Shown here: positions 11,322 through 23,010 of the stretch, piece by piece
Position numbering within the stretch: the first letter of the stretch is position 1
Layout: the number at the start of each line of letters is the position of its first letter
NCBI RefSeq assembly: GCF_901933205.1
Contig: NC_044572.1
Coordinates: 109,628,965 to 109,692,964 of the forward strand
Length of the DNA stretch: 64,000 bases
Direction: 5' to 3'
Source of the DNA: Camarhynchus parvulus
Taxonomy: Eukaryota > Chordata > Aves > Passeriformes > Thraupidae
Program-made: the position numbers and the translations under genes
Notes under the pieces: model-generated
Seen by the model: only the letters and a program-made list of their open reading frames with translations
Told to the model about the DNA's origin: nothing
The model's database searches: none

Positions 11322-11975
11322 CAGCCCCCAGTTGTTCCTGAAGGGTTACACAGTATGGACCTGGTGGTGCTGGTGAACAAGATGAACGTGACTCAGCAGT
11401 GTGTTCTTGCAGGGAAGAAGGCCAAGCCCATGCTGGGCTGCATTGGCAGGCATGTAGCCAGCAGCTCCAGGGAAGTGATTCTTCGCCTCTGGTGCTTCTG
11501 AGACCACATCTCACATGCTGTGTTTGGATTTGGCCTCTCCACTTTGAAAGAGTCAATGACATGCTGAAGTGAGTGTGGCAGAGGGACACCAGGATGTCAC
11601 CTGTGTTTGGTCAGTCTGGATAGGAGCCAGCTCAGGAGGGGGGGAAGATCTCACTGCAGTCTTATCTGTCTAGTGGGAGACTGTGTGTAAAGAAGATGGA
11701 GCCACGTTCTTTGAAGTAAAAGAAAGGATGAGAGGCAATGGCTGTCAGCAGCTGCAGCAGCACAAAGTACTTTGGATATTGGGAGAAATGTTCACACGGC
11801 CAGGATGGTCAAACCCCAGAAGTTACCCAAAAGGGCGGTGGAATATCTGTCCTTGGGGAGACTTGAAACTGAGACAAACGGCTCTTGCTGTTTCTGCAGT
11901 GACTGGGAGGCTGGAGCAGATCCCTCTGGAGTGCCCTGCCTACCCGAGTCAGTTTATGATCCCATTCTGTAGCTC
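11322..11975 (+). mobile_element. CR1 LINE fragment with reverse-transcriptase remnant
   Basis: One frame near 11370-11500 reads KMNVTQQCVLAGKKAKPMLG and CIGRHVASSSREVILRLW, the C-terminal part of the CR1 reverse transcriptase. The following bases continue in the CR1 order (RPHLEYC region, GGTGGAATATCTGTCCTTGG, GGAGCAGATCCCTCTGGAGTG) to the 3' end near 11975. It is broken by frameshifts and stops and is inactive. It lies 160 bases from the preceding CR1 in the same orientation, but both contain their own 3' sections, so they are probably separate insertions. Confidence 0.8.
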
Positions 11976-13603
11976 TAATAAACATAAACAGCTTGTGACT
12001 TAAAATAACAAAATCACGTGCTTTAAAAATGAAAGCAATATCATCTGGAAGCAACTTTTGTACTTCCTGGAAGGCGAAATCAGCCTTGTCATCAAAGGTT
12101 TCAAATGGAAAGGAAAATGTGTGTATGCAGCCTCAGTATGACTTCATCAATATCAAACGCTTTCTAGTTTCATTCTTGTGAAAGCAATACTGCTGCTGCA
12201 GCACTGCATTAATTCATATAATTTCATATTGTGTTCTCTGAATCACTGAGAGCAACTTCTGCAGTTTAGTACCCAGGGATGATCGAAAGTTTGTAGAGAC
12301 ATAACAGAGCAAAGGCATAGTTTTGCTGTATCATAAAATTAATTGTGCACCTTGCAATTGAAGATTATGTCTGGAAGTTAACAGCTGATAAATTGCTTGC
12401 TCTGCTTTTAAGGGATTGTAGCATTTTTTTCACACAGAAAATATTAGCATTATTGATAAGTTTAATCTGCAGAAAATGTTTTAACTGTGAGCACAGTTCT
12501 TAAACTGTGTCAGATGTCTGCTTAGTTTGATGTGCTTTTACAGGGAGTGGTGCAGAACTGTCTTTTGTCACATGGCCTGCAGCAGCATTGAGAGGGTTGA
12601 AGCAACCAAATATCCACATTGCAACCCAGAGTACCTTCATAACTGCAGTTACATCTAGTTGAGGGCAATTCAAGCAATAAACTTTTTTCTTCCTTGTTTA
12701 TTGTGAGAGTTGAACTTGGTAATGTCACTGTTTGCCAGCTGGAAGCAATGCACTTTAGGAATTAACCTCAAGATATTCCATGAAAGGAGGCCAAATCCTA
12801 TTAAACAGTACATCTATGCTTCTCTTAGCTTAAGGTGCAAGGCTTTACTGGAGCTTGTAGATAAAGAGTGTTGTAAGTAATTCAGTTTCTACAATCACAG
12901 TTACATCAAAGCAGTAAGCACCTTCTAAAGAACATTATTTAGAAAACAAAGCTTTGGGGATTTCCCCCTTTAGATAGGCAGAAGATGTTAAAAGTTAAAA
13001 TCTGTCCAAAAGTTGCAGTTTCACAGATCTTCAAAGATCAACATGGTAGAAAAAAGAAGTCTTGGTGAAGCTTTGCTTGATGCTGGTAGGCACCAATTAT
13101 GTTGGTACTGCAACAATGGTAAAATCAGTCTGTGGTTGCTGGCACACAGCAAGAGTAATATGTTACATAGATCACAGATGGCTGAACTAGAATGTTTCTA
13201 CAGGGCAATTTACTTCATGAAGGATTAGTGAATTCTAGTTTTAGTTGCTCCAAAATTAATTTAGCAGTTAAGCAATTGCACTTAGAAGTTCAGCCCTGTT
13301 CTAGATAGTATTTGGTAGGACTAATTCTTAAGATATGTCATTTACCAGTAGTATGTTGGGCACCAGAATAATTTAAGAGTGCTTCTTTGTCTGTAATAGT
13401 GTTAACTCATGAGAACAAGGGAAGAGGTCAAGTTACTTTGGTATCCAAAACCAAATTTAAGTCTTGTGGCTGGTAATCTTAATACTTGCAGTCTGTATAA
13501 TATTAGAAATGGTTTGTAGGGAGTAGGGAGCTTGTAATAAGCCAATTACAGGGGTATTATTTGGGCCTATATCCACAGCATCTTGGAAATGTCAGAACTC
13601 CAA

Positions 13604-13648
13604 GATTTTTTATTATTATTATTATTGTTGTTGTTGTTGTTGTTGTTA
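13604..13648 (+). repeat. Compound ATT / GTT microsatellite
   Basis: A T run leads into about six ATT units and then about seven GTT units, uninterrupted. Likely length-polymorphic. Confidence 0.9.
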
Positions 13649-14274
13649 GTCTAGCTTCCACCAGTGGTTGAGGGAGAAGGAGAGAGGTTGGCCTCAGAGC
13701 CCAGTAAAAAGCTCTGCAGCCTGTTGGTGCAGTGGTCTGCAGAGGCAGTGCTGGCAGGGGACTTTCTGCTGGCTCGTGTCGCAGGTGTTGTTTGGAGCTT
13801 GATCCTGCATTCCCAGCAGAAAGCCTGGTGCTTCTCCTTTCCCCCCAAGCGGCAGCAGAGCTGTGATAGCAGTGGGAAGCCTGGGCAACCATACTAAAGC
13901 TTAATATTTTCATTACAAAAATACTCAAGCATGTTTTAGAGAGTGATGCACCAGTGAAAGCAGCTAGCATGGTTGCCTGTTGCTTCATCTGTTGTCACAT
14001 GCTTGTTTACAGCTTCAGGGCTTAAAATAAATGTTGTCTTATACCCCTGATGAGTGTCGTCACCTTCCTGCCAGGATGACTTGTTCAGGGATGGAGTGGA
14101 GCTGGCTGCCTGGCCGGTACCTCAGCAGCTCTGTCGTGCTGTGCTCCAGAACCTTTGCCCACGGGTTCTGGGATGGTTGCATGAGTGGTTGCTGTGCTGT
14201 TTCTTGTCCTTTACTTGGTATCTCTCCAGGAACTTTCAAAGTGAAGGTGGCCTTAGAAAGCCACTTAAAAAGGA

Positions 14275-14356
14275 CCTCATGTTCTGCAAGAATAGAGAGT
14301 TGGACTCAACGATCCTTGGTGGGCACTTTCCAACTCCTGATATCCTGTGATTCTAA
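14275..14356 (+). mobile_element. CR1-type 3' tail
   Basis: Contains the typical CR1 terminus: GAGTTGGACTCAACGATCC, then CTTTCCAACTCCTGATATCCTGTGATTCTAACA. Only the last 80 or so bases are clear; the upstream boundary is uncertain and may reach 14220. Confidence 0.65.
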
Positions 14357-14389
14357 CATACATATTATATATACATATGTATATGTATT

Positions 14390-14411
14390 ATTCTAACCTT
14401 AAGGTTAGAAT
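14390..14411. repeat. Perfect 22-bp palindrome
   Basis: ATTCTAACCTT is followed directly by its exact reverse complement AAGGTTAGAAT, with no spacer. It sits 35 bases after the CR1 tail, across a short TATATA/CATATGTATATGTA stretch. Confidence 0.9.
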
Positions 14412-15896
14412 GTTGCAATGCATAAATCAGTGCATATCTGCACTGGTTTTTAATGTAGGAGAGAGAAGAGTTGATGCATGACCAAATCCTTGTGCTCTGT
14501 ATCATAGTGCATCATTTGTGAGTGGGAAAGCTGTACTGCAGTCCCTCCTTAGCTGGTGCCAGAGGTTTCCCATGGGAGTGCTTTGCTCCTTAGCTTTGCC
14601 CGCCTTGGACAGCCAGGTTTTTTTAGGTGTACTGCAGTCTCTTGTTAGAAAACAGCAGCTATGTGTTAGGAGAAAGGCGTTGCATTTCCCCTTGTTGAAT
14701 CCTCCTGTTTTCCCTTTTTCCCAGACTTGTCCTCTTCTGAAAGCCGTGGATGTTCAGTGCCTGTCTCCTGCTGACTCACTGCCTCTCTTGCCTGGCTCTG
14801 CAGGCTTGTGAGGCGCTGGAGGCTGCTCAGGCCCCCCGTCAGGAGGGCTGTATAGTATTACAAAATCTCATTTGCCATGAGGTTATGCTTGGAGTAAATC
14901 AGCGTGTTACTTTAGCCTTTCACCTCGGAATGTATATATGCCAAGAGAGGAGGAGGGGGGCAGTGAAACCCCGGATAGCTCAAAACTAAATTCATTTGGT
15001 GACTTCATCTGTCTCTAGCTGGATCCCATCCCTGCTGAAACTCCCAAGCCTGCCCGCAGCGTTTTCTGGACTTAAAAGGCGGAAATGGCAGGAGCCGGGA
15101 GCAGCCGGGCTGCCAGAGCTGCTGCAGCGTGGCTGCTGTCCTGCTGGGCTCTCCTCTGACACACTGCCCTGCAGCCCCAGTGCCCAGCGCCCCTGGCTGC
15201 TCCTAATCAGGCTTTCTGCTTGTCCTTAGCCCTTCCTAATCACGGGCAGGTATTCCTTGGGGGCTGCTGGGGTGGCTGGCTGTGTTCGCCGTGTTTTGCC
15301 TGGAAGTTCACAGGCTGCACTCATGTGGGGCCAGTGGATTTGGGGACAAGCTCTCCTCCACTGCTGTCTTCATTTCCCCCTAAGTCTGCATTTGCTAAAG
15401 AAATCTGCTCTCTGAAAGTGAAACTACTCATCCATCAACTCGTGGGAGCAAAATAAAAAGTGATTGCCCTGTTATTTTCAGTGCTTAGGCTAGGAACTGA
15501 GGTTTGCTTGCATGGGCTGCCTCTCAAGGCATCCTTTCTTCAGTGATCAGCACTGATGTTACCTTGCTTTATGGCATGTTTTTAATCTCTTGGAAATCCT
15601 TTAGCAATATCTGCATGTTTGCTTGGTAACCTGTTATTATCCATAAGGGAAAAAATGAAAAAAAGGAGAATTGAAGTCCCTGCTTTTGTCTGGACGAATT
15701 GAGACTTTTAACAAAAGATTAAAAGCTGGCTTACTTATCAGCTTTCTAGAGGTTTTCTAGTTACAAAACGGTCATAGACATCTTCAGTTTTCTAAAATGT
15801 AGGTGTTTCTAATTGACTTGAGTTTATTGTATAAGTCTGAGAATTATTTTCCTTTGAATCAACCTTTTTTATTTTTTTCCCCCTTCACAATCCCCT

Positions 15897-15941
15897 TGTC
15901 TATTGTGAAAGGTAGACTAGTTGCCAGTGTCTATTGTGAAA
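15897..15941 (+). repeat. 14-bp direct repeat
   Basis: TGTCTATTGTGAAA occurs at 15897-15910 and 15928-15941, 31 bases apart start to start. Confidence 0.8.
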
Positions 15942-18299
15942 ATTTGACAGGTTGAATATCTTACTTCAGGGCATCAGAGCAGCGATTCAAGCTTAAGATC
16001 TTAGAGTTGAAAGCCTTGGCAGGGGGAGGGTAATAACTGTAAGTAAAGGCAGTGAAGTTTTTTAGCACTGCAGCCTTGCCACGGCTAGGTTCCTCTGGTG
16101 CAGCCTACTTCAAAGGTTTTTTGTTGTTCATCATTAATAAAATGCCTTCTTAATTTGTAGTCACATTCTTTTTATACTGAAATTTTTGTGTCCTTACACC
16201 ATGTTAAATAGTGCCTGTCTGTTCAGCAGAAAGCATTACTATTGCTTTGTTCAAGTGCTCTAAGGTGTGGTTTGAGGGTGCTGTGCACTGCTGTGGTTCA
16301 TTTCTAACCAGAGTGAATATACCTGGGTGGAAATGGTGGTGGCCAGAGGCTCTGAATTGCTTCCATTTTGTGTAAGCTGTTGATGTCTGCCTTCCTTGAA
16401 CCTCTGTCCTTTGTAAAGAACACTTTTTTTTTTAATTAACGTTTGTTTCCTCATAGAAATTCATAAGGAACCTTTCAGAGCATGCAAATACTTTCAGCCA
16501 TAATGAAGATATTACCTAGTTAGGTGTTACTGTTGCATTGTACTTGTGATGGCAAAGGTGAACCCTGAAAAAAAAAAAGGAATTTTTTTACTCTAGAGAC
16601 ATGGCATTGCTGTGTCATTGCCACAGTTTCAGTGGCAGCAGGAGTGAGAATGAAGATGGAGAAATAAAGTCTTATGATACGGCAATACAACTGGCAGATT
16701 CAAGTGAATGCAAACGTGACTGGCCGATGTGATTCAGTGAATGTGGTTTGTCCTTCTCAGGGGGACCTTTAGGTGCCCTGAAATCTTCAAAGCACTAAAT
16801 AATTGTCCTGGAGTTTGAAACTGTTCTTTTCATTTTTGTGAACTACCCCAGTTTAATAACTAGTTAATCCATAAATTTCTATTCTATTTCTAAATGCTAT
16901 GCAGTATTCAGTGTAATGCATTGCTAGGTATTAGGCCATATCAGAGGGTTTGGCTCTAGTTGTGCATGTTATTGGAATACTTCTGGTTGTGTTTTTCACA
17001 TTTGAGGAAACTGAATATCTGAAAAATAATCAGTATTTTTCTGCCTCTCAGAAAATAAGTTTTTTTGGGGGGTGGTAAGTTTTCTAAAGCCATATGTAGC
17101 ACAAACCAGAATTACCAGGAGCCTTTATAAAAGGTACTCAGATTTGGGTCTAAAGCAGTCCTTTAGACCCATCATAAACATTTATGTAGGTCAGAACATC
17201 CCAGCATTGGCAGGAAGCCTCTAATTAAAAAAAAAAATCCCTAATCCAATCAGAGTGCATATCTATTACTCTAATTTCACTTGCATTTAAACAGGGAAGT
17301 GCAATGAAAACAATAAAAAATATGCTGTTGTCTGTGTTCAGTGATAATCCAGCAATATTCAAGCCATAAAGTGTACATGGATTGTCTCTGTTTCATCTAG
17401 ACCTTGTAGAGGACTTCACAAATCATTTTAGGTTAAGATCCATTTGGTAAATGTAAAATGGCATTCAGAAGTGAGTGAGATGTACAGAAAATAAAAATAT
17501 TTTTAGCATTTCAGGGCTATTTAGTGACATGGGAACAGTGGAAAAGAGATTTGACATTCAGCATTTAAATATATGAATTTCTCACAGTATTATAATCACA
17601 GGATTTTTTTTTTTTTTTCCCCATGGCAGTACCTCATTGTGATTAATCTTGTCTGATTCAGTTTCTGGCTAGATAGAGCCTTTGTGTTGCTTGCTGCCAA
17701 TATCACTGCAGTTGCAGCACTCTGATGCCACGGTATTTGCTGCAGAAGTACAGCATAAGTCAAAAGGGAGAGTAAGAAGAGTGTTGTCAGCACAGCACAG
17801 GAGCTTTTTGTGTTGATTTTCTGGCTGCAGGACTCCTTTCTGTACAGACAACCTCGAGCACAACTGGTCTCTAATGGCTGTGGCTGCAGCTGTGTGCAGG
17901 GAGTGTTCAAGGAACAGGCAAGGTCCAGCTGCAAATCAGTTGTCATTTCAGGATGGTATAAAAGGATGAATTTTCCTTGTACAGGGTTTTATCCACTGAA
18001 TCTGGCAGGTTTCTTCCTTCAGGGATTTCTTTGTTTTTGCAGTAGCTTTAATCTAGAAAGCCTTTTCAGCAGCAGCTGCAGCAGTCTCACTCAGCTTCAT
18101 CTTTGCCTTTCTGCTGTTATCTCCTGCTTTAGTAATTTTTGGTGTGAGATTTTGTTTTATTGGCAGTATCTTATCAGGTGCCAGCTTCCAGAAGGTTCCT
18201 CTGTACTGTCACACAGACTTTCCACAGCATTTGAAAACTTAATATCTGTTTGTCTCTTTGCACTACTATTTAATACAAATATGTCTATTTATACTAAAT

Positions 18300-18538
18300 G
18301 AGAGGCAGTGGGCAGAAACTAGAACACATGAGGTTCCACCTGAACACAAGGAAAAAATTCTTTACTGTATGGGTGAGTGAGCACTGAAACAGGTTCCCCA
18401 GAGAAGTTGTAGAGTCTCCTTCTCTGGAGATAATAAAAAACCATCTGGACACAATGCTGTGTAATGTGCTCTAGGTGGCCCTGCTTGGGAAGGGAGGTTG
18501 GACTGCAGTGGTCCCTTCCAACCTTTCCTATTCTGCAA
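18300..18538 (+). mobile_element. CR1 LINE fragment, 3' end
   Basis: Follows the CR1 3' order: AACACATGAGGTTCCACCTGAAC, AAGGAAAAAATTCTTTACTG, GTGAGTGAGCACTGAAACAGGTT, CCCAGAGAAGTTGTAGAGTC, CATCTGGACACAAT, CTCTAGGTGGCCCTGCTTGG and GGTCCCTTCCAACCTTTCCT. About 240 bases, 5'-truncated, no coding capacity. Confidence 0.9.
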
Positions 18539-21500
18539 AAATGTGAAGACCTTGCAGGTTCAGATGGCAAGTGTGGTGAGGTTTTACACTACAAATAGAT
18601 TCAGTGCTGTAATGCTTCTAGTCTTGTTATTATTACTGGTTTGTTGTGATACAGCTTCTGCTCTCAACAACTGTTAGTTTATCCCTGAAAAAATAAAGTA
18701 AATGTGCTTCTTGCAAAACTGTCCTTAAGAACAGCTGGATAATACCTTGTAGCAACTGCAGTTATCTGTAGCAAGAGCTGTGGAAAATACCCAATATCTC
18801 AAAGTTCAACGCTGCATAAAATGCCTTAAAAAATTAATAGACTTTTGGGTGTAATGTTTACCATCAGGCATGCTGAGCCAGTATATTTCTAACTGGGGAA
18901 ACTGCTTAAGCATGTATATGATTTTCAGCACCTGTCTAATCCTCTGAACTCATGTCTGTGGTGTGTAGTTGTCCATGTGTGAAGTATTTTTCTGAAATGT
19001 CCTAAACTAATATGTGAAGACTTTCCTCAGGCTTGAAGTAAAACAAGGGAGAGTCCTTTGTGCTTAGGCAGCACTGTAACAGCCAGAGGTTTTTAATGTC
19101 CCCATGTGCCCCCTGAAGTGGGAGGTGTGATGTGCTATCCTGAGTCTGCTTCCAGCTGCTATGGAATCACCAGGCTCCTCTATAGAATTCTCAAGATACC
19201 AGGTAGATACTGGTTTTTAGGCTTGTGTAAGCCTCATTGCAATCTTATGATTCAGAGCCTTCAGTGTAAACAAGTGAAAGCCTAACAAGTTGAAAATGTA
19301 AATAATGTTATTGGAAAGAAGTAGTGTATTACAACATAAAATCAAGTTGTTAGCTACTTGGCTGTTCAGAGTATGGGCTGTGTGTCTCCACCTGTCCAGC
19401 TGTTCTCTTGCATCAGCTTACACATGTTTATTAATGTGTTTTGAAGATGGATCACATTTTTCAGAGTACTTCAGCACTTTAGGAACTCGGTCCTGCAGAA
19501 AACCCCAGCCCAGCTGTAGATGTTGAGCACAGAGGTTCTTGACTGTTGCTGAGCATGGTAGCTGCACTATCTACATCTGCTTGTTCTTTTTTTTTTCCTT
19601 CTTTTTTGTTTTGTTTAAGGTTTCTCTGTGGCAAACAGGATATGTGTGTATCTGAGCACCAAATTAGAACATGCTTACTGTAAAGGAAACCTTTCCCAGC
19701 TGAGTTTATTTAGAACGTAACCAGTAGGAGGGTGCGGAACAAGAGATGCAAAGAGAGGGTGAACTCTTTCAAGAGAAGCAGCTGTGGAATATTCACATAT
19801 ATGTCAACAAAACACTTAAGAATGAATGGCAGTGGCATGTTATTGAGTTTTTTAACAGAAATTCTGATTCATTTTGCCTTTGCTTACAACTGTACTCATA
19901 CACCGTTGTGCATGCCTGGGTACAAATCTGAAGCTCTGGTCTCTAATAGCTTGAACCCATCTCTAACATATAGTCTGAACTTTTGTTTGACCCTTAGACC
20001 ATAATAATTAATTCACAGATGTAGCATAAGTTGTATTACAGGTATCCTTCAGGGTAGCATTGTAAAACTCAAGGTTATTCATTTACTCACAGTTTCCTGC
20101 AGTAGAATTCCCCACCCCATGCAATGCAGCAGAGGAAGCTGTTTGCTCCCCTGTGGGTTGCAGAAGGATGGGTATTTCTCTTTGCAGTTCTTTGTGGAAA
20201 AAGGTGATGGAGGAAGTTCTGCTTCCTTTCTCTGTGTGTGTGTATTTTCTTGATCTTTTTAACAAAGTGAACTTTCGCTTTTTACTGGTGGTAGATGATG
20301 GTTTTTCTGAGCTCTGCCTGGCCTCAGAGGCCAATTAAAATGCTCTTGAAGGGGTGGCAATTACAGATTAGAGTAGCTTTATTTCAGATGTTCTCATTTA
20401 AATATTTTTAGTTGCTGTAGAATTCAGTGGGCTCCTCTCTATTGAACTGTCAGTTTATTATTAGGCTCACTATTAATTCTAAGCAAATATTAAATTCATT
20501 ATTAAGCTGTTATTTCAACTGATCTTACATACAATATTTAACATGTTAGTTTAATGGTGACAGTAGTACTATCTTTCTGTTAGTTTTTTTATCTATATAA
20601 AAAGGCTAAAAATAATAAAATAAAACCCATGTGTTTCAAACTTCAGATGCCATTAGTATCAAAGGGGTTGTTTGCCTGCTCAGTGCCTTCCACCCTGATG
20701 TTGAAGCTTAGCTTTTATGGTTAGCCATTATGGTGTAGTTTTAAGAGTAAAAGGGCACTCCCTGTTTCTAAAACTTTGTTCCTAGCACTTGATTCAATCC
20801 AAGCACTTAGTACATGCCAAGAAAGCGACCTTTGCTGACTCTTCCAGTGAATACAGGGCTGTGTTCACACAACTGGCTGTGCTGCATGTGAGCCCGCGGG
20901 AAGAACAGAGCAGGCTGAGCATGGGCTGATTCCCTCCGTGCTCCAGAGCTGCCTGTACACAGTGCATAGGGAGGCAGCCTGATTCTGAATGGATTTCTGG
21001 CAGTGGTTGCCTGACTATTGGAGCATGAATTTTTCAACCCTATTTTCTCTCCCACTCTTTTCTTTAATTCCTTATAAAACAAAATTGAGGATTTTATGCC
21101 TCTTAATGTCAGTACTTGGGAACAAACTTGAACAACCTTCTGTTTGTGAGATTTGTTTACTAGAAAGTGACCTGTATTATGAACTTTGTAACCTTGTATT
21201 TAAATTTATTCTCTGTGTTATGTACTAATACAATTACATGTTACCAAGTCAAGTTTTGTGCTGGTAGGTTTTTCCCATTTCACATTTTACCTAGGTTGCC
21301 CCACCTACTTAGCACACAGAACTATGGGTGGAGTTAATCTGCAGTCTTCTCCTTATAGAATTGTCTATCAGGCTTCAAAGGGCTACATCACTGCAAATTC
21401 TCAATGGAAATAGTCCATGCAGACCTCCTTGGATCCTACAGAGGAGATCCTGCTCTCTTGCATTGACTGAGAAAGTTGAGGTCCAAAGCTGAGATGGCGG

Positions 21501-21556
21501 GACTGGCACCAGAGCTAGACAGGACTGGCACAGAGCTAGACTGGCACCAGAGCTAG
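21501..21556 (+). repeat. Short tandem repeat, about 19-21 bp unit, three copies
   Basis: GACTGGCACCAGAGCTAGA recurs nearly exactly three times in a row, the middle copy with small changes and the last one partial. Confidence 0.8.
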
Positions 21557-22176
21557 CTACAGATTGTCATGAGAGACAAAGGTGTGCACTCCCCAGCAAA
21601 CCAAGAATAATCGTTCAACTTTGACTCTTTGGTCATTTCTGAGACACCTCATACTTGGATTGCTTCTGGCGGACTTTCTGCAGTCCGTTACTCACAGGAA
21701 CATTGCTTACTCTCTCCATGAACTTGATTCTGCTCTTTGAAACTACTGATGAGATAAACTTGAGTGTGCTCCTGTTTTCTCTTTGCAACACCTTGCAACA
21801 GAAAGATGTGACTAGAGTAGGATAACAGGGAGCAAAGTTCAGTAGTATGTGTTTCTGGTCTGTGTACCTGGGAAGATGATAAAAGCTACTATGAATTGCC
21901 ACCTTCCAGGGAGGGACCTTTGCTAACTAGAAGAATCTATCTAAGGTGATGCAGCTGTGAAAACTTCAAGCACAGAGTGCCATTTACCAAGGTCTCAGTG
22001 AAATGTTATCTGAACACTGTTTGAAACTGTGTGTTCAAGAAGGTTTGCTGGCATGACCAGTGAATGTCTGACTTGATATAAGAGACTCACATTGATTTGT
22101 TTAATCTAGACTACCTGGGCTTTGGGACAGACATTGAGTGCTGTCTCTAAAGCGTTAGGAAATCCACTCTGGGGAA

Positions 22177-22420
22177 GAAAAAGCAATTAGGGCTGGAGGA
22201 TAATGTTGGCAGAAGAACAAATGGGTTTAAGCTGAGAGGAAATGTTCCTAATGTTTGAGAAGAATTGGGATCCACGGCAGCTTTCCAACCACACAGCTGA
22301 GGGTGCAAATCTCAGTTGCTTTCAGGATAGATGTTGGTGCACTGATAACAGAGATTATTTGATATTTACTCTGTGACTGTTAGGAACTGAATTAATGATC
22401 CAAAAGGGCCCTGCCCCAGT
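22177..22420 (+). mobile_element. Possible ancient CR1/L3-type LINE remnant
   Basis: GGCAGAAGAACAAATGGGTTTAAGC, GAGAGGAAATGTTCCTAATG and the later order resemble the 3' portion of old amniote CR1/L3 elements (AACAAATGGGTTTAAACT...). Divergence is high and the match is by recalled motif only. It ends 460 bases before MAPRE2 exon 2. Confidence 0.4.
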
Positions 22421-22882
22421 AAGAAATCAGTAATAGAACAGCTACTTCATCATTTAGAAGTTACCTAAAATTAAGTGTTGGTTTAGGAAGCCTGATCATC
22501 CTGCAGTGGCAAAAAACTGGCAGATGTCAGATCACTGTATTGGTGCAGCACAATGTGACAAAATCTTGGGTCCCTTATCCTGTCTGTCTATCTTTAGGTC
22601 TGCGTCTGGGGTTTTTTCTACCTTATTGGCATGAAGGAGAGTACCATAGGTTTGTATGTTAAGTTCACAGTGACAGCCAGAGAAATACATTCACAGGTTC
22701 CAAGAGGACATTGAGGAAGTTCTGTATCATCAAAGAATAAAACTTCCCCCTCCTTCCTCAATAAACAAAGAGAGGGTTTTGAGTTTTCTTTCCCTCTTTT
22801 GAACAGGAAGCATATATTCATTGTATTTAGAAAACAATTACCAAAATGTCAAAAATATTTTTTGTCTCTCTTTTTTTCCTAG

Positions 22883-23010
22883 TTGGGGAATGGCGGTCAA
22901 CGTGTACTCTACCTCTATAACCCAGGAGACTATGAGCAGACATGACATCATTGCATGGGTTAATGATATATTAGCTTTAAACTACACAAAAGTTGAACAA
23001 CTCTGTTCAG
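22883..23010 (+). CDS. MAPRE2: MAPRE2 coding exon 2 (residues 40-83, start of CH domain)
   Basis: The acceptor is a pyrimidine tract followed by CTAG; the first base T completes serine 40 (AG/T). The exon reads [21 protein letters not shown] and continues through [21 protein letters not shown]. Residues from about 56 begin the calponin-homology fold; Trp65 and the [12 protein letters not shown] stretch are conserved in EB proteins. The donor is TTCAG/GTAAGA, phase 1. Met43 (22890-22892) lies in a strong initiation context (G at -3, G at +4); to my knowledge a shorter human isoform starts at the equivalent methionine. Retention of the following intron would add only a few residues before a stop near 23036. 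Confidence 0.97.

Larger units (their letters stand above)
3192..22882 (+). other. MAPRE2: MAPRE2 intron 1 (19.7 kb)
   Basis: Begins GTACGG and ends with a pyrimidine-rich tract and TAG. Large first introns that start inside a CpG island commonly hold regulatory elements. Contents recognised: the rest of the island, a possible conserved block at 3770-4330, MIR-like remnants near 5865-6118, CR1 fragments at about 10764, 11322, 14275, 18300 and 22177, a GC-richer stretch at 9010-9340 and another at 15000-15240, and several small tandem repeats. No internal coding exon was recognised; the rest appears as unremarkable unique sequence. Confidence 0.9.
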
